Assembly (NCBI GenBank): GCA_030544235.1
Contig: CM060462.1
Location: 3,337,501-3,401,500 of the forward strand
Source of the DNA: Lepturacanthus savala
Taxonomy: Eukaryota > Chordata > Actinopteri > Scombriformes > Trichiuridae
DNA length: 64,000 nt
Direction of reading: 5' to 3'
The notes under the pieces were generated by a model that was not told the DNA's origin, did not search any database, and was given only the letters and a program-made list of their open reading frames with translations. Positions 40,722-50,644 of this stretch are shown here, piece by piece. Both the position numbers and the translations under genes were made by a program. Numbering within the stretch: position 1 is the stretch's first letter; every line of letters starts with the position of its first letter.

Positions 40722-42539
40722 AAGAGCTCCTCTGTAAAAGAGAGTGCGTATCCCTCATGCAGGGAGAAAGGAAATTATTTTAGTAGCTTATGGGGAAGAA
40801 GCCAGGGTAATCTAGTTTATCTTTGAAATTTCAGTCTTGTGGCTGTGTACAGCGGGGTGATTTGCAAAATTAAACTATCAAACACTAATTAGCCGCGACT
40901 GCTAACGCAAAATGCCTACTGCTGAGGATATGAGGCCATGCTAGGAGCCATCATGCACATCTCAGCAGTTGCTGTTGTGGCTGCTTTGCAATCAACTCAG
41001 TGTGATGCTGCGCTGGCCTTTTTCCACACAAGACAAGCTTTCAGCATTCAGATGATAAATGGTGGCTGGCTGCAGTCTGTCTCACACTTTTCTACCCTCA
41101 GGATCGGCAAAGACATTGCAATGCATCTGGGCTATAAACATAATTAAAGCTGCATTTATCACTTTCTGGCCAATAGGGGGCAGAAAAACATTACAACAAG
41201 CTGAAACAGTTTAGTGTCTATGGATAATATATTAGCCAACAGCTGACTATATACACATCCAGACAGAGTGCAGCCTTAATATTCATTTGGAGGCCACTCC
41301 AGTGCAACATTCACTCTTTTATTCACCTCAGCTCTGTTTTTGTTCTCCAACAACTCCTTAACTGCTTGATGATAAAACTCCAGGCTTAATGTGATGACTG
41401 CTTTGTGCCCTAGGAATTGAGAATGTGTTTAGGAATATGCACCACAAAAGCACCGACCATCTGATGTAGATGCTTTAAAGTTGCTGTGACATCTTCATTC
41501 CCAGTGTTGCAGAGGGAGGGAGTCTGGATGGGTAATGTCCTTGACACATTTTAACCGCATGTTCATGACTGCACCAATCTGTCCACATTGTTTTTTAAAC
41601 TTTTCCCCTGCTGCTTAATTACTTTTTGATATGTTCTGCTGCTTTTAATGTGTTTTCATATACGGATTTGTTTTACTCCTTCTTTGAGGACTCTGCTCTA
41701 TGAAAATAAATTGTATTATCATTATTTGAATCACATGTGAGTCGCACTGAATAAATAAAACAAGTCACAGAGGATGCTTGCGTCAAAATATAGTGTAAAA
41801 ATCATTCTACTGTTTTCTGCTTGCATGCCCAAAATAATTGTGTTTAAATTACTACAAACTAGCCCTAATGTAGTAATCTATCATGGAATAATTGAATACA
41901 GTTAAATAACAGATTTATTGTTAACAAAATTTAAAAAAAGAAAACCTTAACCTAGAGCTAATGAGAGTGGTTTACAGTGAGCTATAGAGTAAATGTGCTA
42001 CTGAATGCAAAACAATGAGCTAAAAATCTCTTGCATGCTTGCAGTTGTGAGGATTTTCTGTTATATAGTATCTTCTCCAGTGCCATGTGATTTTTGTTTT
42101 CAACATTAACTCATTTTTCTATGTTTTTCCACATTTATTCGGACCTTTTGACCCCACTCCTTTGTTTGGTTTCCCACCATGTTAATAGGCACCCCAGATT
42201 TCTGTTGAGTTTATTGGCTTGTAGGCATTTAAGACCAGTGTGCCTCTCAGTCTGTACAAGTTTGTGCCTGCAGTTAGCCATAGCCATAGCCATACCCTTT
42301 GCCTTAAATGATTCCTGAACCTCACTGTGTTTTTGGACCTGGAGTCGTGGATTTTTTGAATACTGTCGCCGAAATAACAAACTCTGCACATTCGTCTTTG
42401 AACTGATGCCTGCAAGTGTTTCCTGTCTCTGAGCAAGCCCTAACAGAGGTGGTGTTAATCCACTGGAGTCTCTTGACAAACGGCAACCCGTCTGCATTAC
42501 ATAATGATAATATTAGGGATATTGATTAATGCCACTTCA

Positions 42540-42855
42540 AACATGATCATTCTACTACGCCCCACAGATCCTCAGTGGAGAGGGTGGACAGCTTCAAGTA
42601 CATTGGTGTCCACTTCACTAAGGAAACTGAAGGTATCCTACACTGCTCCTCCTGCACATCAACAGCATCTTGACACAGAACATCACTAGAACCCGCAAAG
42701 AGCGATTCATTCAGATTAATAGACAATAGGCAGTGCTTTACCCTGTCTTCAGGACATTTACATTAGGTGCTGCAGGAATAAGACAAAGAGGATATCTTTA
42801 GGGATCCCAACCACCTGGATGACGGCCCTTTCTCCCTGTAGCAGATAAATACCTG
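42540..42855 (+). mobile_element. L2-like LINE remnant with internal deletion
   Basis: GERVDSFKYIGVHFTKET matches the palm/thumb block (VDxFKFLGVHI) and ALPCLQDIYIRCCRNKTKRI matches a block normally well over 100 residues downstream. The sequence between them is deleted. Confidence 0.65.
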
Positions 42856-43220
42856 CTCGATTCATACACATGTATATATTACCGTTCATACTGTTTTTAA
42901 ACCGTTTTCAATGCACCGACTGAGGGAACTATTGTATAGTGCATAGTGTATAAACTCGATTGTCTCCTCCACACATTGTTTCATTGTAAACCCTTTCCAT
43001 TTCCTCTTCATTGCCTTTGTGATAATGTTTTCAAAAAGAGACAGAATTTCTCATCACAGCAAATAGAAACCATCAATAAATACAGAGACACCTCTCCCCA
43101 CAGATTCACACTGGCAGCAGCTTGGCTGGACACATAATGGGATCTGCTCAAGATGACAGCCTCTTTGCATGAAACTGTGTACTGTTGTGAATTGTTCAGT
43201 AAATAGCACTTGTGTAAAGG

Positions 43221-43222
<2 letters not shown>

Positions 43223-43275
<53 letters not shown>

Positions 43276-43300
43276 GTGTGTGTGTGTGTGTGTGTGTGTG
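43223..43300. repeat. compound (AT)n(GT)n microsatellite
   Basis: About 49 bp of AT followed directly by about 28 bp of GT. Confidence 0.97.
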
Positions 43301-43304
43301 AACG

Positions 43305-44630
43305 TAGACATACTGAATGATAATGAACTGTGAGATGAGCATTCAGAGACTCAACGTATGGGTGTAGGATTTCTATGCCTCGTGAACCTTTCGTTGACCT
43401 TTATCTGAGCCTGCCAGCCTGCCTCCCATACATAATTATAACCTGTTAATTTGTGCATCGCCCCCCAGTCATTTTAGGTCAGGTGCCTTCCACTGTTTCA
43501 GCAGGCTCAGTCAACGGCGGTGTTGCTGACCGGCTACCTGGCTGGTGGCTGTCCCGCTGACTCACTTAGCTGATCGATAGCTAATTCCCTTAAATAATCA
43601 AGGGGCCTCTGCTATGGGAATGTGGTGGGAGGTGTGATAATTGATTACTTTTGCTCTACATTTTCCCCAGTGAGTTCATTCTGTACGATACTCCGCCGCA
43701 TTTATCATTGAGCTGTTTCACGAGATGCTGAGGTATGCGCCTTTCTGTGCATCACATTTGGTTAGAGCCAGTACGAGTATATAATTCTCTTTTTACTTTG
43801 GGGTCAGCTCAGACTAACTTTGCAGAGAAATACAGAACTGTGCCTTTTTTTTTAGTTTTTAAGCTTTACCATAAATGCCGCACCTACAGTAGATATGTGG
43901 TAATGGAACCATAATAGTTTCAATGAAGCATCAGGATCAACTTCCGTGACAGATATGCAACATTTTTGAATAAAAGATGATATTTTGGAACCTCAACAAA
44001 TTAAAGTAGGCCTAAATAATATTCAATTTAAGATGTAAAACACTGAAAACAAGGCTGCATTCTGATACCATTTAACCTAGAATGCTTTTGTTTTCTTGAC
44101 AGAATAGCTCAGAATCTTTTCTTAGTTTATTTTGTAAGAGAAACACATTGTGTTTAGAGATAAAAGATTTAAAAGAAACAAGATGCGTTGATGTGGGATT
44201 CAGGACTCAGCTGTGCTGCTGAGGAGAGGAGCAAAGATGAAGAGGACCAGAGGCAAATCGTTTGCCTGCCTTGGAGTTCTCATCCTTCAGATCTTCTGTG
44301 TATATGTCTGTTTGTGTGTGTGTGCGCATGTGTGTGCTTCCATCTACACAAATGCAGCAGAAATATAGGAAGGAAGCGGATGAATAACATTTTACTGTTG
44401 AAGAGGCACTTTGACTGGCACAAACCATCTGTTGTTTTATTCTGTGTGCTGCTGCTTGTTTATCTGTTAAAGCCACAAACATTGTCAGCAGGACAAGACA
44501 TAAAAGAAGGAAAGTGCACAGTAGCTACACAACTCAAATGACAGCCACAATCTCACAAATCAGCTCATTGATTCATTCCAAGTGTGTACATTTGTTGGAA
44601 TGGACAGTTTCAGTATTGATGGGATGGAAA
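43305..44630. other. gene-free stretch with a possible conserved noncoding block
   Basis: 43380-43740 has balanced base composition, is non-repetitive and contains no open frame of note. It could be a conserved element. 44188-44541 holds a 117-codon chance frame that includes a GT-rich run. Confidence 0.3.
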
Positions 44631-44633
44631 AGA

Positions 44634-44671
44634 TTCTCTCTCTCTCTCGCTCTCTCCCTCTCTCGTGTGTG
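44634..44671. repeat. (CT)n-rich microsatellite
   Basis: Imperfect CT run passing into GT. It borders the 3-prime side of ISRm11-like copy 2. Confidence 0.92.
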
Positions 44672-44813
44672 TGTTTGTACGTAACCCACTGCTTTCAAGA
44701 TCTCATTCCGGTATCTATGTATATTGAAGTTGACATAAAAATAATGCACCTGTGTTCGCTTTTCACAGCTTATGTGTCGCCCACATGACCCCAAACACGC
44801 TGTCTGAGGATAC

Positions 44814-44826
44814 AGCGATGATTGGT
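44814..44826. repeat. left 13-bp target-site duplication of the Rex3 insertion
   Basis: AGCGATGATTGGT, identical to 45911-45923. The bases immediately outside differ, so the duplication is exactly 13 bp. Confidence 0.88.
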
Positions 44827-44957
44827 TTCGTTTCATTTTGTCTTCTTCCGCTTATCCGTTGTCGGGTCGCGGGGGCAGCAGCTTCAGCCCAGACTTCCCT
44901 CTCCCCGGCTACTTCCTCCAGCTCTTCCGGGGGGACCCCAAGGTGTTCCCAGACCAG

Positions 44958-45566
44958 TCAAAAAACATAGTCTCTCCAGCGTGTCCTGGGTCTTCCCCGG
45001 GGCCGCCGCCCGGAGGGACGTGCCCGGAACACCTCACCAGGGAGGCGTACAGGAGGCATCCTCACTAGATGTCCGAGCCACCTCGACTGGCTCCTCTCGA
45101 TGTGGAGGAGCCGCGGTTCTACTCTGAGCTCCTCGTGGATGACCGAGCTTCTCACCCTATCTCTAAAGGAGAGCTCAGCCATCCTCCGAAGGAAACCCAT
45201 TTCGGCCGCTTGTATTCGAGATCTCGTTCTTTCGGTCACTACCCAAAGCTCGTGACCATAGGTGAGGGTAGGAACATAGATCAACTGGTAAATCAAGAGC
45301 TTCGCCTTTCGGCTCAGCTCCTTCTTCACCACGACGGACCAATGCAGGGCCCGCATCACTCTCCCACTCAATCCTCCCCCCACTTGTGAACAATACCTCG
45401 AGATACTTCAACTCTTCCACTTGAGGCAGGATCTCATCCCGACCTGGAGTCGACACTCCACCCTTTTCCAGTCAAGAACCATGGCCTCGGATTTGGAGGT
45501 GCTGATTCTCATCCCAGCCGCTTCACACTTGGCTACGAACCGCTCCAGTGAGAGCTGAAGGTCATG
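44958..45566 (-). pseudogene. Rex3 reverse-transcriptase C-terminal tail fragment
   Basis: Frames carry VVVKKELSRKAKLLIYQLIY, YVPTLTYGHELWVVTERTRS and HIERSQSRWLGHLVRMP, ending in RPRTRWRDYVF. This is the well-known C-terminal region of Rex3 ORF proteins. At least one frameshift lies near 45380. No catalytic residues are present. Confidence 0.82.
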
Positions 45567-45910
45567 GCTCGATGGTGTTCTTTATGGACAATCCATGACG
45601 AGCACAGAAGTCCAACAACGAAACACCATTCGGGTTCAGATCCTCCCAATCACGCCTCTCCAGGTCACACTGTCATTGACCACGTGAGCATTGAAGTCCC
45701 CCAGGAGGACGAGGGAGTCCCCAGAAGGTGCGCCCTCCCACACCCTCTCCAAGGACTCCAAGAAGGTTGGGTACTCTGAACTGCCATTTGGTGCATAGGC
45801 ACAAACGACAGTCAGGACCCGTCCCCCCACCTGAAGGCGGAGGGAGGCTACCCTCTCGTCCACCGGGGTGAACCCCAATGTACAGGCACAGAGCCGGGGG
45901 GAAACAAGCA
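45567..45910 (-). pseudogene. Rex3 endonuclease fragment
   Basis: Contains VVCAYAPNGSSEYPTFLESL and DSLVLLGDFNAHVVNDS, the conserved Asp-Phe-Asn block of apurinic-type LINE endonucleases. The N-terminal endonuclease residues are absent through 5-prime truncation. A frame break follows GRI near 45636. Confidence 0.8.
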
Positions 45911-45923
45911 AGCGATGATTGGT
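45911..45923. repeat. right 13-bp target-site duplication of the Rex3 insertion
   Basis: AGCGATGATTGGT, identical to 44814-44826. It falls within transposase codons of the older ISRm11-like element. Confidence 0.88.
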
Positions 45924-47059
45924 ATTTATCTATTAAGAAAACACTTCTCCAAAGTGCCAGATGACATCGGAGGTGAGCATTTGCCCACTCAAGACCCCAG
46001 TGAGGATCACAAGCATGCAGATAAGCTCCCCCTTTGGTTGTGAATGGTTGCATCATCGTCTGGGAGGCTGATCTAAGACAATCTTGAAGGTGAAGCTGCT
46101 GGATGTGGAGGTCCTGGGCTAGTGCCATTACGCGTGGTCTTTGGTTGTGTGAGGTTGGTTGGATGTGCTGCCAAATTCCTGGAAACCATGTCAGAGATGG
46201 CATATGGTGGTGAAATGAACATTCATATCACAGGCAACAGCAGAGATTATTCCTGCAGTCAGCATGACAATTGCACCCTCTCTCAAAACTTGTGGCATCT
46301 GTGACATTGTGTTGTGTGATAAAACTGCACATTTCAGAGCCTTTTATTGTGACCAGCCTCAGGCACACCTGTGCAATAATCCTGCTGTTTAATCAGCATC
46401 TTGATATGCTACACCTTTCAGGTGCCTTGGCAAAGGAGTGAAAGTGAAATTTGAAAGAAATAAACCTTTTGTGTACATGGAACAAGTCTTAGAACTTTTA
46501 GAACACAGACAGGGGGTTAATTAACCAGCAAAACCTGTGGCACTTGTAGGAAATGTTTGGATTAACTTTCCACACTTTACAGCTACAGTTATGTTGTTTT
46601 TTTTACTTTGCTCAATTCTAGGAATTGAGGTTGTCAAAACAACATGTAAAAATGCTTCCCAAGAGGACATTACCTGTGTAAAATAGAGAGCATTTTCACT
46701 ATTTATGTTTTAGGACATTTAGGCAAATGACTAAGTTTCTTGCAACATGAGTAATCAGCCAGGTTTTAATTTTCTCCATTTTTGCAAAGATACTGAGGCA
46801 TAGAAGACTGTCAGAAAAAACAGTGACAGTCATTAAACTGTGAGGAATAATGCTACCAAATATGGAATGTATCTACAGAGAGAATATGAAGAAAGGCAAA
46901 CAACACTGTGGAGGACCAGAGGAAGCCCTTTTGCCTCTTCATTTGTATTGCTGCCATCTAGGCAACGGTACTGATTTCCTCTATTCACTAAAAACAGAGC
47001 TACGTTTTTGTTCAATAAGCCATTAAGTATTTAAAAGAGTAATGCACTTTGATGACCTC

Positions 47060-47560
47060 TTCCTAGAAGCGGTGGACTCAGACTCAGACTAAAAAGGGCA
47101 CCAGTCTGCAGGAAGTCATGATGCATGGTGAAAGGGCACCTCATGTTTTTCCCAATGGAAGGGCACCCTAGAGCGCACTATCATGTTTTATCTACCTGCT
47201 TGAATGCCCCCAAGAGGGCATTTGGCAGCATTTCCATAGCAGTCAGTTATACCTCTGGTAAGGACACTCTCCTCAAGACCACTGCCGTGTCTTCTTGACA
47301 GTGGCTGATGTGTTTACACAGGCCCAGAAACCCGAAACTGACAACCTGTCCCCCCTCAGTGACTTTAGCCTACAGAGGTTGCAGAGGGGGGAGCTTTCTC
47401 TACTAAAATCAAAGATTAGCTTCTTGGTCTTGTCAGTGTTGAGGACATGACTGTTTTCCTCCTCAAAGGCAGGTGACTCATCCTTGAGGTGTGACTCATT
47501 GTTTCCCTCGTTAAGACAGGATGGTTGTCATCTGCGGATTTGTGGCTACGTAGGTAGTAG
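47060..47560 (-). mobile_element. L2-like LINE remnant
   Basis: The minus strand carries VLNTDKTKKLIFDFSRESS (compare the family's LNxxKTKEMVxDFR), then a TVKKTRQ-like block and SVLTRGITDCYGNAAK (compare VLTSCITVWYGNC). Multiple frame breaks; inactive. Confidence 0.6.
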
Positions 47561-47564
47561 CGGT

Positions 47565-49920
47565 GGTGGTGATGGTATTAAATGTGTCTTTTCACAGGTA
47601 AATCAAGTATAAATTACATTGTAAGATGTATTTTTCATGTTGACCCTCTAACATTTGAAATTTCCTTTAATTTCCTCCTCTAACAAATACTGCTTTCAGA
47701 TTATATCTACACGATTTTGAATTTATTTTTTATTTGCGAATTCATGATCTATCAACAAAAGCAATAAATCTATAATTGTGTTAAATAAGCCTTGGTCTGA
47801 GGCATTTAGCTACAGGTAGGGTACTATATAAATATATGTCTTTGTTGACACATAGGTACTGTATATGTGGCCATGCACTGTGACATTTCACCCTAAATAA
47901 AAAGAGAAAGTTGATATCTGAATTATTGAAGAAGTAGCTGATAAACTGTATGAATCCCCTTCTTTGGTGAAAGCAATAGTGAAAAGGTTCCCCCTTTGCT
48001 ACAGCTTAAAAGAAAAAAAATCTAAGAATTATTTAATGCTATGAGCCAGAGGAGCTGGTTCTGGACCAACAAAGAGCAGGACCTTTCATTATATCCCATT
48101 ATTGCAGTCTTTGCAGAAGTTATTCTGTAGTGTTATATAGTGTTACCAATAGCCTCAGAACACAGAGAGGTAGCACAGAGAAGATTAAAAACTAGCAGTA
48201 TCACTTTATAACAGACCTGTGTCAGGTGATGAGTTGATAATTAGTTTAACCTTATAAATTAATGCTTTTGAACTTCGCTGGGAATATGATGAACACCAAT
48301 TGTACAGTGGATACTGGATACTGTGTAACTGTCACCCAGCACTTTCTTCAATTTACTCGACAGTTTTGTGTGAAAGTGGCAATGTAAAGGTACATAGCTG
48401 TGGTAAAATATAAGAGATACTTTCACTAGACCTTTTTTACTTTGAAAAGGTATGGCGTGTGTTCAATTCAAAGCTTGGAAAATGTGTGAAAGGAACAGTC
48501 AGTAGTGTTAGCTGACAATTTGGGAGATCCTCGAAACGTCTGGTTTTGTCAAGCGCTTCTCTGGGCATTACATTTGTCGATTTTGTATTGCTCAGAAAGT
48601 AGATATTAAATCAAAGGATGTTCGCTCAGGTGCTTTTTTGCTTGGAACTAAAGTCTGCACAGGAGACTGAAATAAATTGCTTTGGAGTGAAAGGAGCGTG
48701 TGTTTTAACTGAACAGCTTTTCACGTTGGCACAAGCTATCCCTCTGATAGTGCATGGTTTATTTGAGGGTATTGTCCCATTGGAACTTGCACTGTGAGCT
48801 TTACGTGCTCTACAAAGTATTTCAGTTTTGAATGTCTTAACACAGTGGCAATATCCATGAAAATTGGCACTTAATATGATTGCTTCCATTTCTAGTAGGA
48901 GACTTGATACCAGAGGGTGAGCTTGCTTGGCAAGCGACAATAGACCTGAAGGAAATTGCAGAATTAGATGTGGCACCTGTCCACACTGACGAGACAATTG
49001 CCTATCTTGATGTCAAAGTGTCTGAGCACAGAGCGTCTACTTGAGCTTAACCCAGGACGGAAGCTTTTACATAAACACCACCTCTTGAGCGTTAACTACA
49101 TTTGATTAGGTGCTCCAGGCCTCTTGTAGGTGTATAAATGATGAGAGTTGAAGATAAACAGAGCTTTTATTTAAAATAAGTTGCCTGAGTCCAGGGCCTG
49201 GTCTTGGCCTGAAGCTTTTGTCATGTCAAACTTTTCATCTTGTGTCGAGCAATTTCTCCAGAAGGGAAATAATGATTTAAACGCGGAAGGAATTCTCCTA
49301 TCTCTTTACCCCAGAAGTCAGATCTGATATTCTTGAAGGCCATGCCGAATAAATTATCACGCGCACAGCATATCCAACTGATGAACAGTCTGAAGAAGTT
49401 CCTGAGGCCTTGGAACTGAACTAGCCATATTTGTATGAGTAAGGAAATCTCCCTGGATATTGTGGATGGAAGCACTCTATAAATGCCAAGATGATGAACC
49501 TCTGCGCCAAACTTGGCAGAAGTATGTTTTAATTTGTGTATAATCCAATCAAAATATAACCTTACAATGATTTTGTCTACACAGGGAGCAGGTCTCTCTC
49601 CATTCTTTGAGAGACGATGTTTGCAGAGGTCTGAAACAGTGTAAACACTGAAGCAGTGTTTAAAGTTGGTGAAATACAGTGAATATTGTCGCCCATTTAT
49701 ATGAAATGTAAATGTAAATCTTGATGCAAATAGCTTTCATTGTTATACATCTTGTTTAAATATAGTATAACCTGTGTTTTCTCCTCTTTTTAGCACTAGA
49801 CTTATTACATGAACAATACTCTTAAGTTGAATTATTAGCAAAATATCTGATGCTCAGTTGTTAAAGTATCTGTCTGGTGAGATGAAAGAAGTTTTAAAAT
49901 TAAATATGTTTTAAAACTCA
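47565..49920. other. gene-free stretch
   Basis: Includes a 123-codon minus frame at 48626-48997 with no signal or motif, judged chance. No repeat family recognised. Confidence 0.4.
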
Positions 49921-49923
49921 TAT

Positions 49924-49968
49924 TTTGTTTTTTGTTTTTTTTTTGGTTTTTTTTTTGGTTTTTTTTAG
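49924..49968. repeat. interrupted poly-T tract
   Basis: Runs of 4-10 T separated by single or paired G. It could be the A-rich tail of a minus-strand retroelement, or slippage. Confidence 0.9.
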
Positions 49969-49984
49969 AAAAATAACAGTGGCT

Positions 49985-50640
49985 CATAGGTTGCAGATTA
50001 TACAGGCATCATTTATATCACTGCTGGACTATGAATTGTAATTTACATGCAAGCGGCTGCCCAGACCCTCAAACCCCTTGATGCTATCACACTTCTTAGA
50101 TTTATTACAGGTGACAGTTTCAAAAATTGTATCCTCTATGAAAAGGTAGGGCACATCACTTACTGCACTGATGGAAGGAAACAACACTTTATTTGATTTA
50201 AATAGCCATCCTAAATAAGCTACTATTATATTCATCATTACATTTAAGCCTTCACAAGAATTCATTACTTTAGATATCCTATACAGAACTCGGGACATCT
50301 GCATTCACCTATAACGCACCTCTTAGGTGCAATAAGCTTCAGGGTTCATAAATAAATGATAATGATTTTTATCCTCAGAACAGTTTAAGATTCTGTTGAA
50401 CAATGGGATATATAATTACTACACTTGTTTTCCTTAATATGGCTGCTTTGTACCTGTCTAATATACTTATCTTTACTTTTTTCCACTTTATTTTGTAAGT
50501 CATTTGTCTTGTGTTTTGAATAGGATTGATGATATTACACTTTTTGTTTGTTTAGATGTGTACTTGCACCAATGCGAATAAGCAGTTTGCTCTAAATTGG
50601 TTTCCCCTGGTTAAATAAAGGTTATCTTTCAGGTCAGCTT
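49985..50640 (+). mobile_element. LINE 3-prime fragment (reverse-transcriptase tail and 3-prime UTR)
   Basis: Degraded plus-strand codons give ASFISLLDYEL and LLQVTVSKIV. These correspond to the LDYGDVIY and RFITGD blocks of the LINE family seen at 26.5-27.3 kb. The copy ends with TGGTTAAATAAAGG, a typical 3-prime terminus. Confidence 0.55.
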
Positions 50641-50644
50641 GGAG

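Larger units (their letters stand above)
37905..42535. other. gene-free stretch around the orphan frame
   Basis: Contains the frame at 38.9-39.3 kb, the C16 tract and a short repeat-like scrap (GGCCAATAGGGGGCAG, about 41168). Other frames, such as 110 codons at 39879-40211, show no motif. Confidence 0.4.
44827..45910 (-). mobile_element. Rex3 (RTE-clade) LINE, 5-prime truncated and internally deleted
   Basis: Read on the minus strand, the element starts in the endonuclease domain and jumps near 45566 into the C-terminal tail of the reverse-transcriptase ORF. It ends in a 3-prime UTR containing GGATAAGCGGAAGAAG, typical of Rex3. The whole catalytic reverse-transcriptase core is missing. The GC content is clearly higher than the surroundings. 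Perfect 13-bp repeats flank it, as expected of target-primed insertion. Confidence 0.85.
44690..46505 (-). mobile_element. TcMar-ISRm11-like transposon remnant, copy 2, split by Rex3
   Basis: The upstream half (45911-46505) encodes RPRVMALAQDLHIQQLHLQD and WANAHLRCHLALWRSVF. The downstream half (44690-44826) encodes QTACLGSCGRHI and TQVHYFYVNFNIHRYRNEIL. Together these are consecutive parts of one transposase, with about 30 codons lost around the G-rich block. The halves are separated by a Rex3 LINE. The 3-prime side ends in a CT/GT microsatellite. Confidence 0.72.

Noticed and set aside
48626..48997. 123-codon minus-strand frame
   Set aside because: No recognisable domain, no splice or promoter context, ordinary composition.
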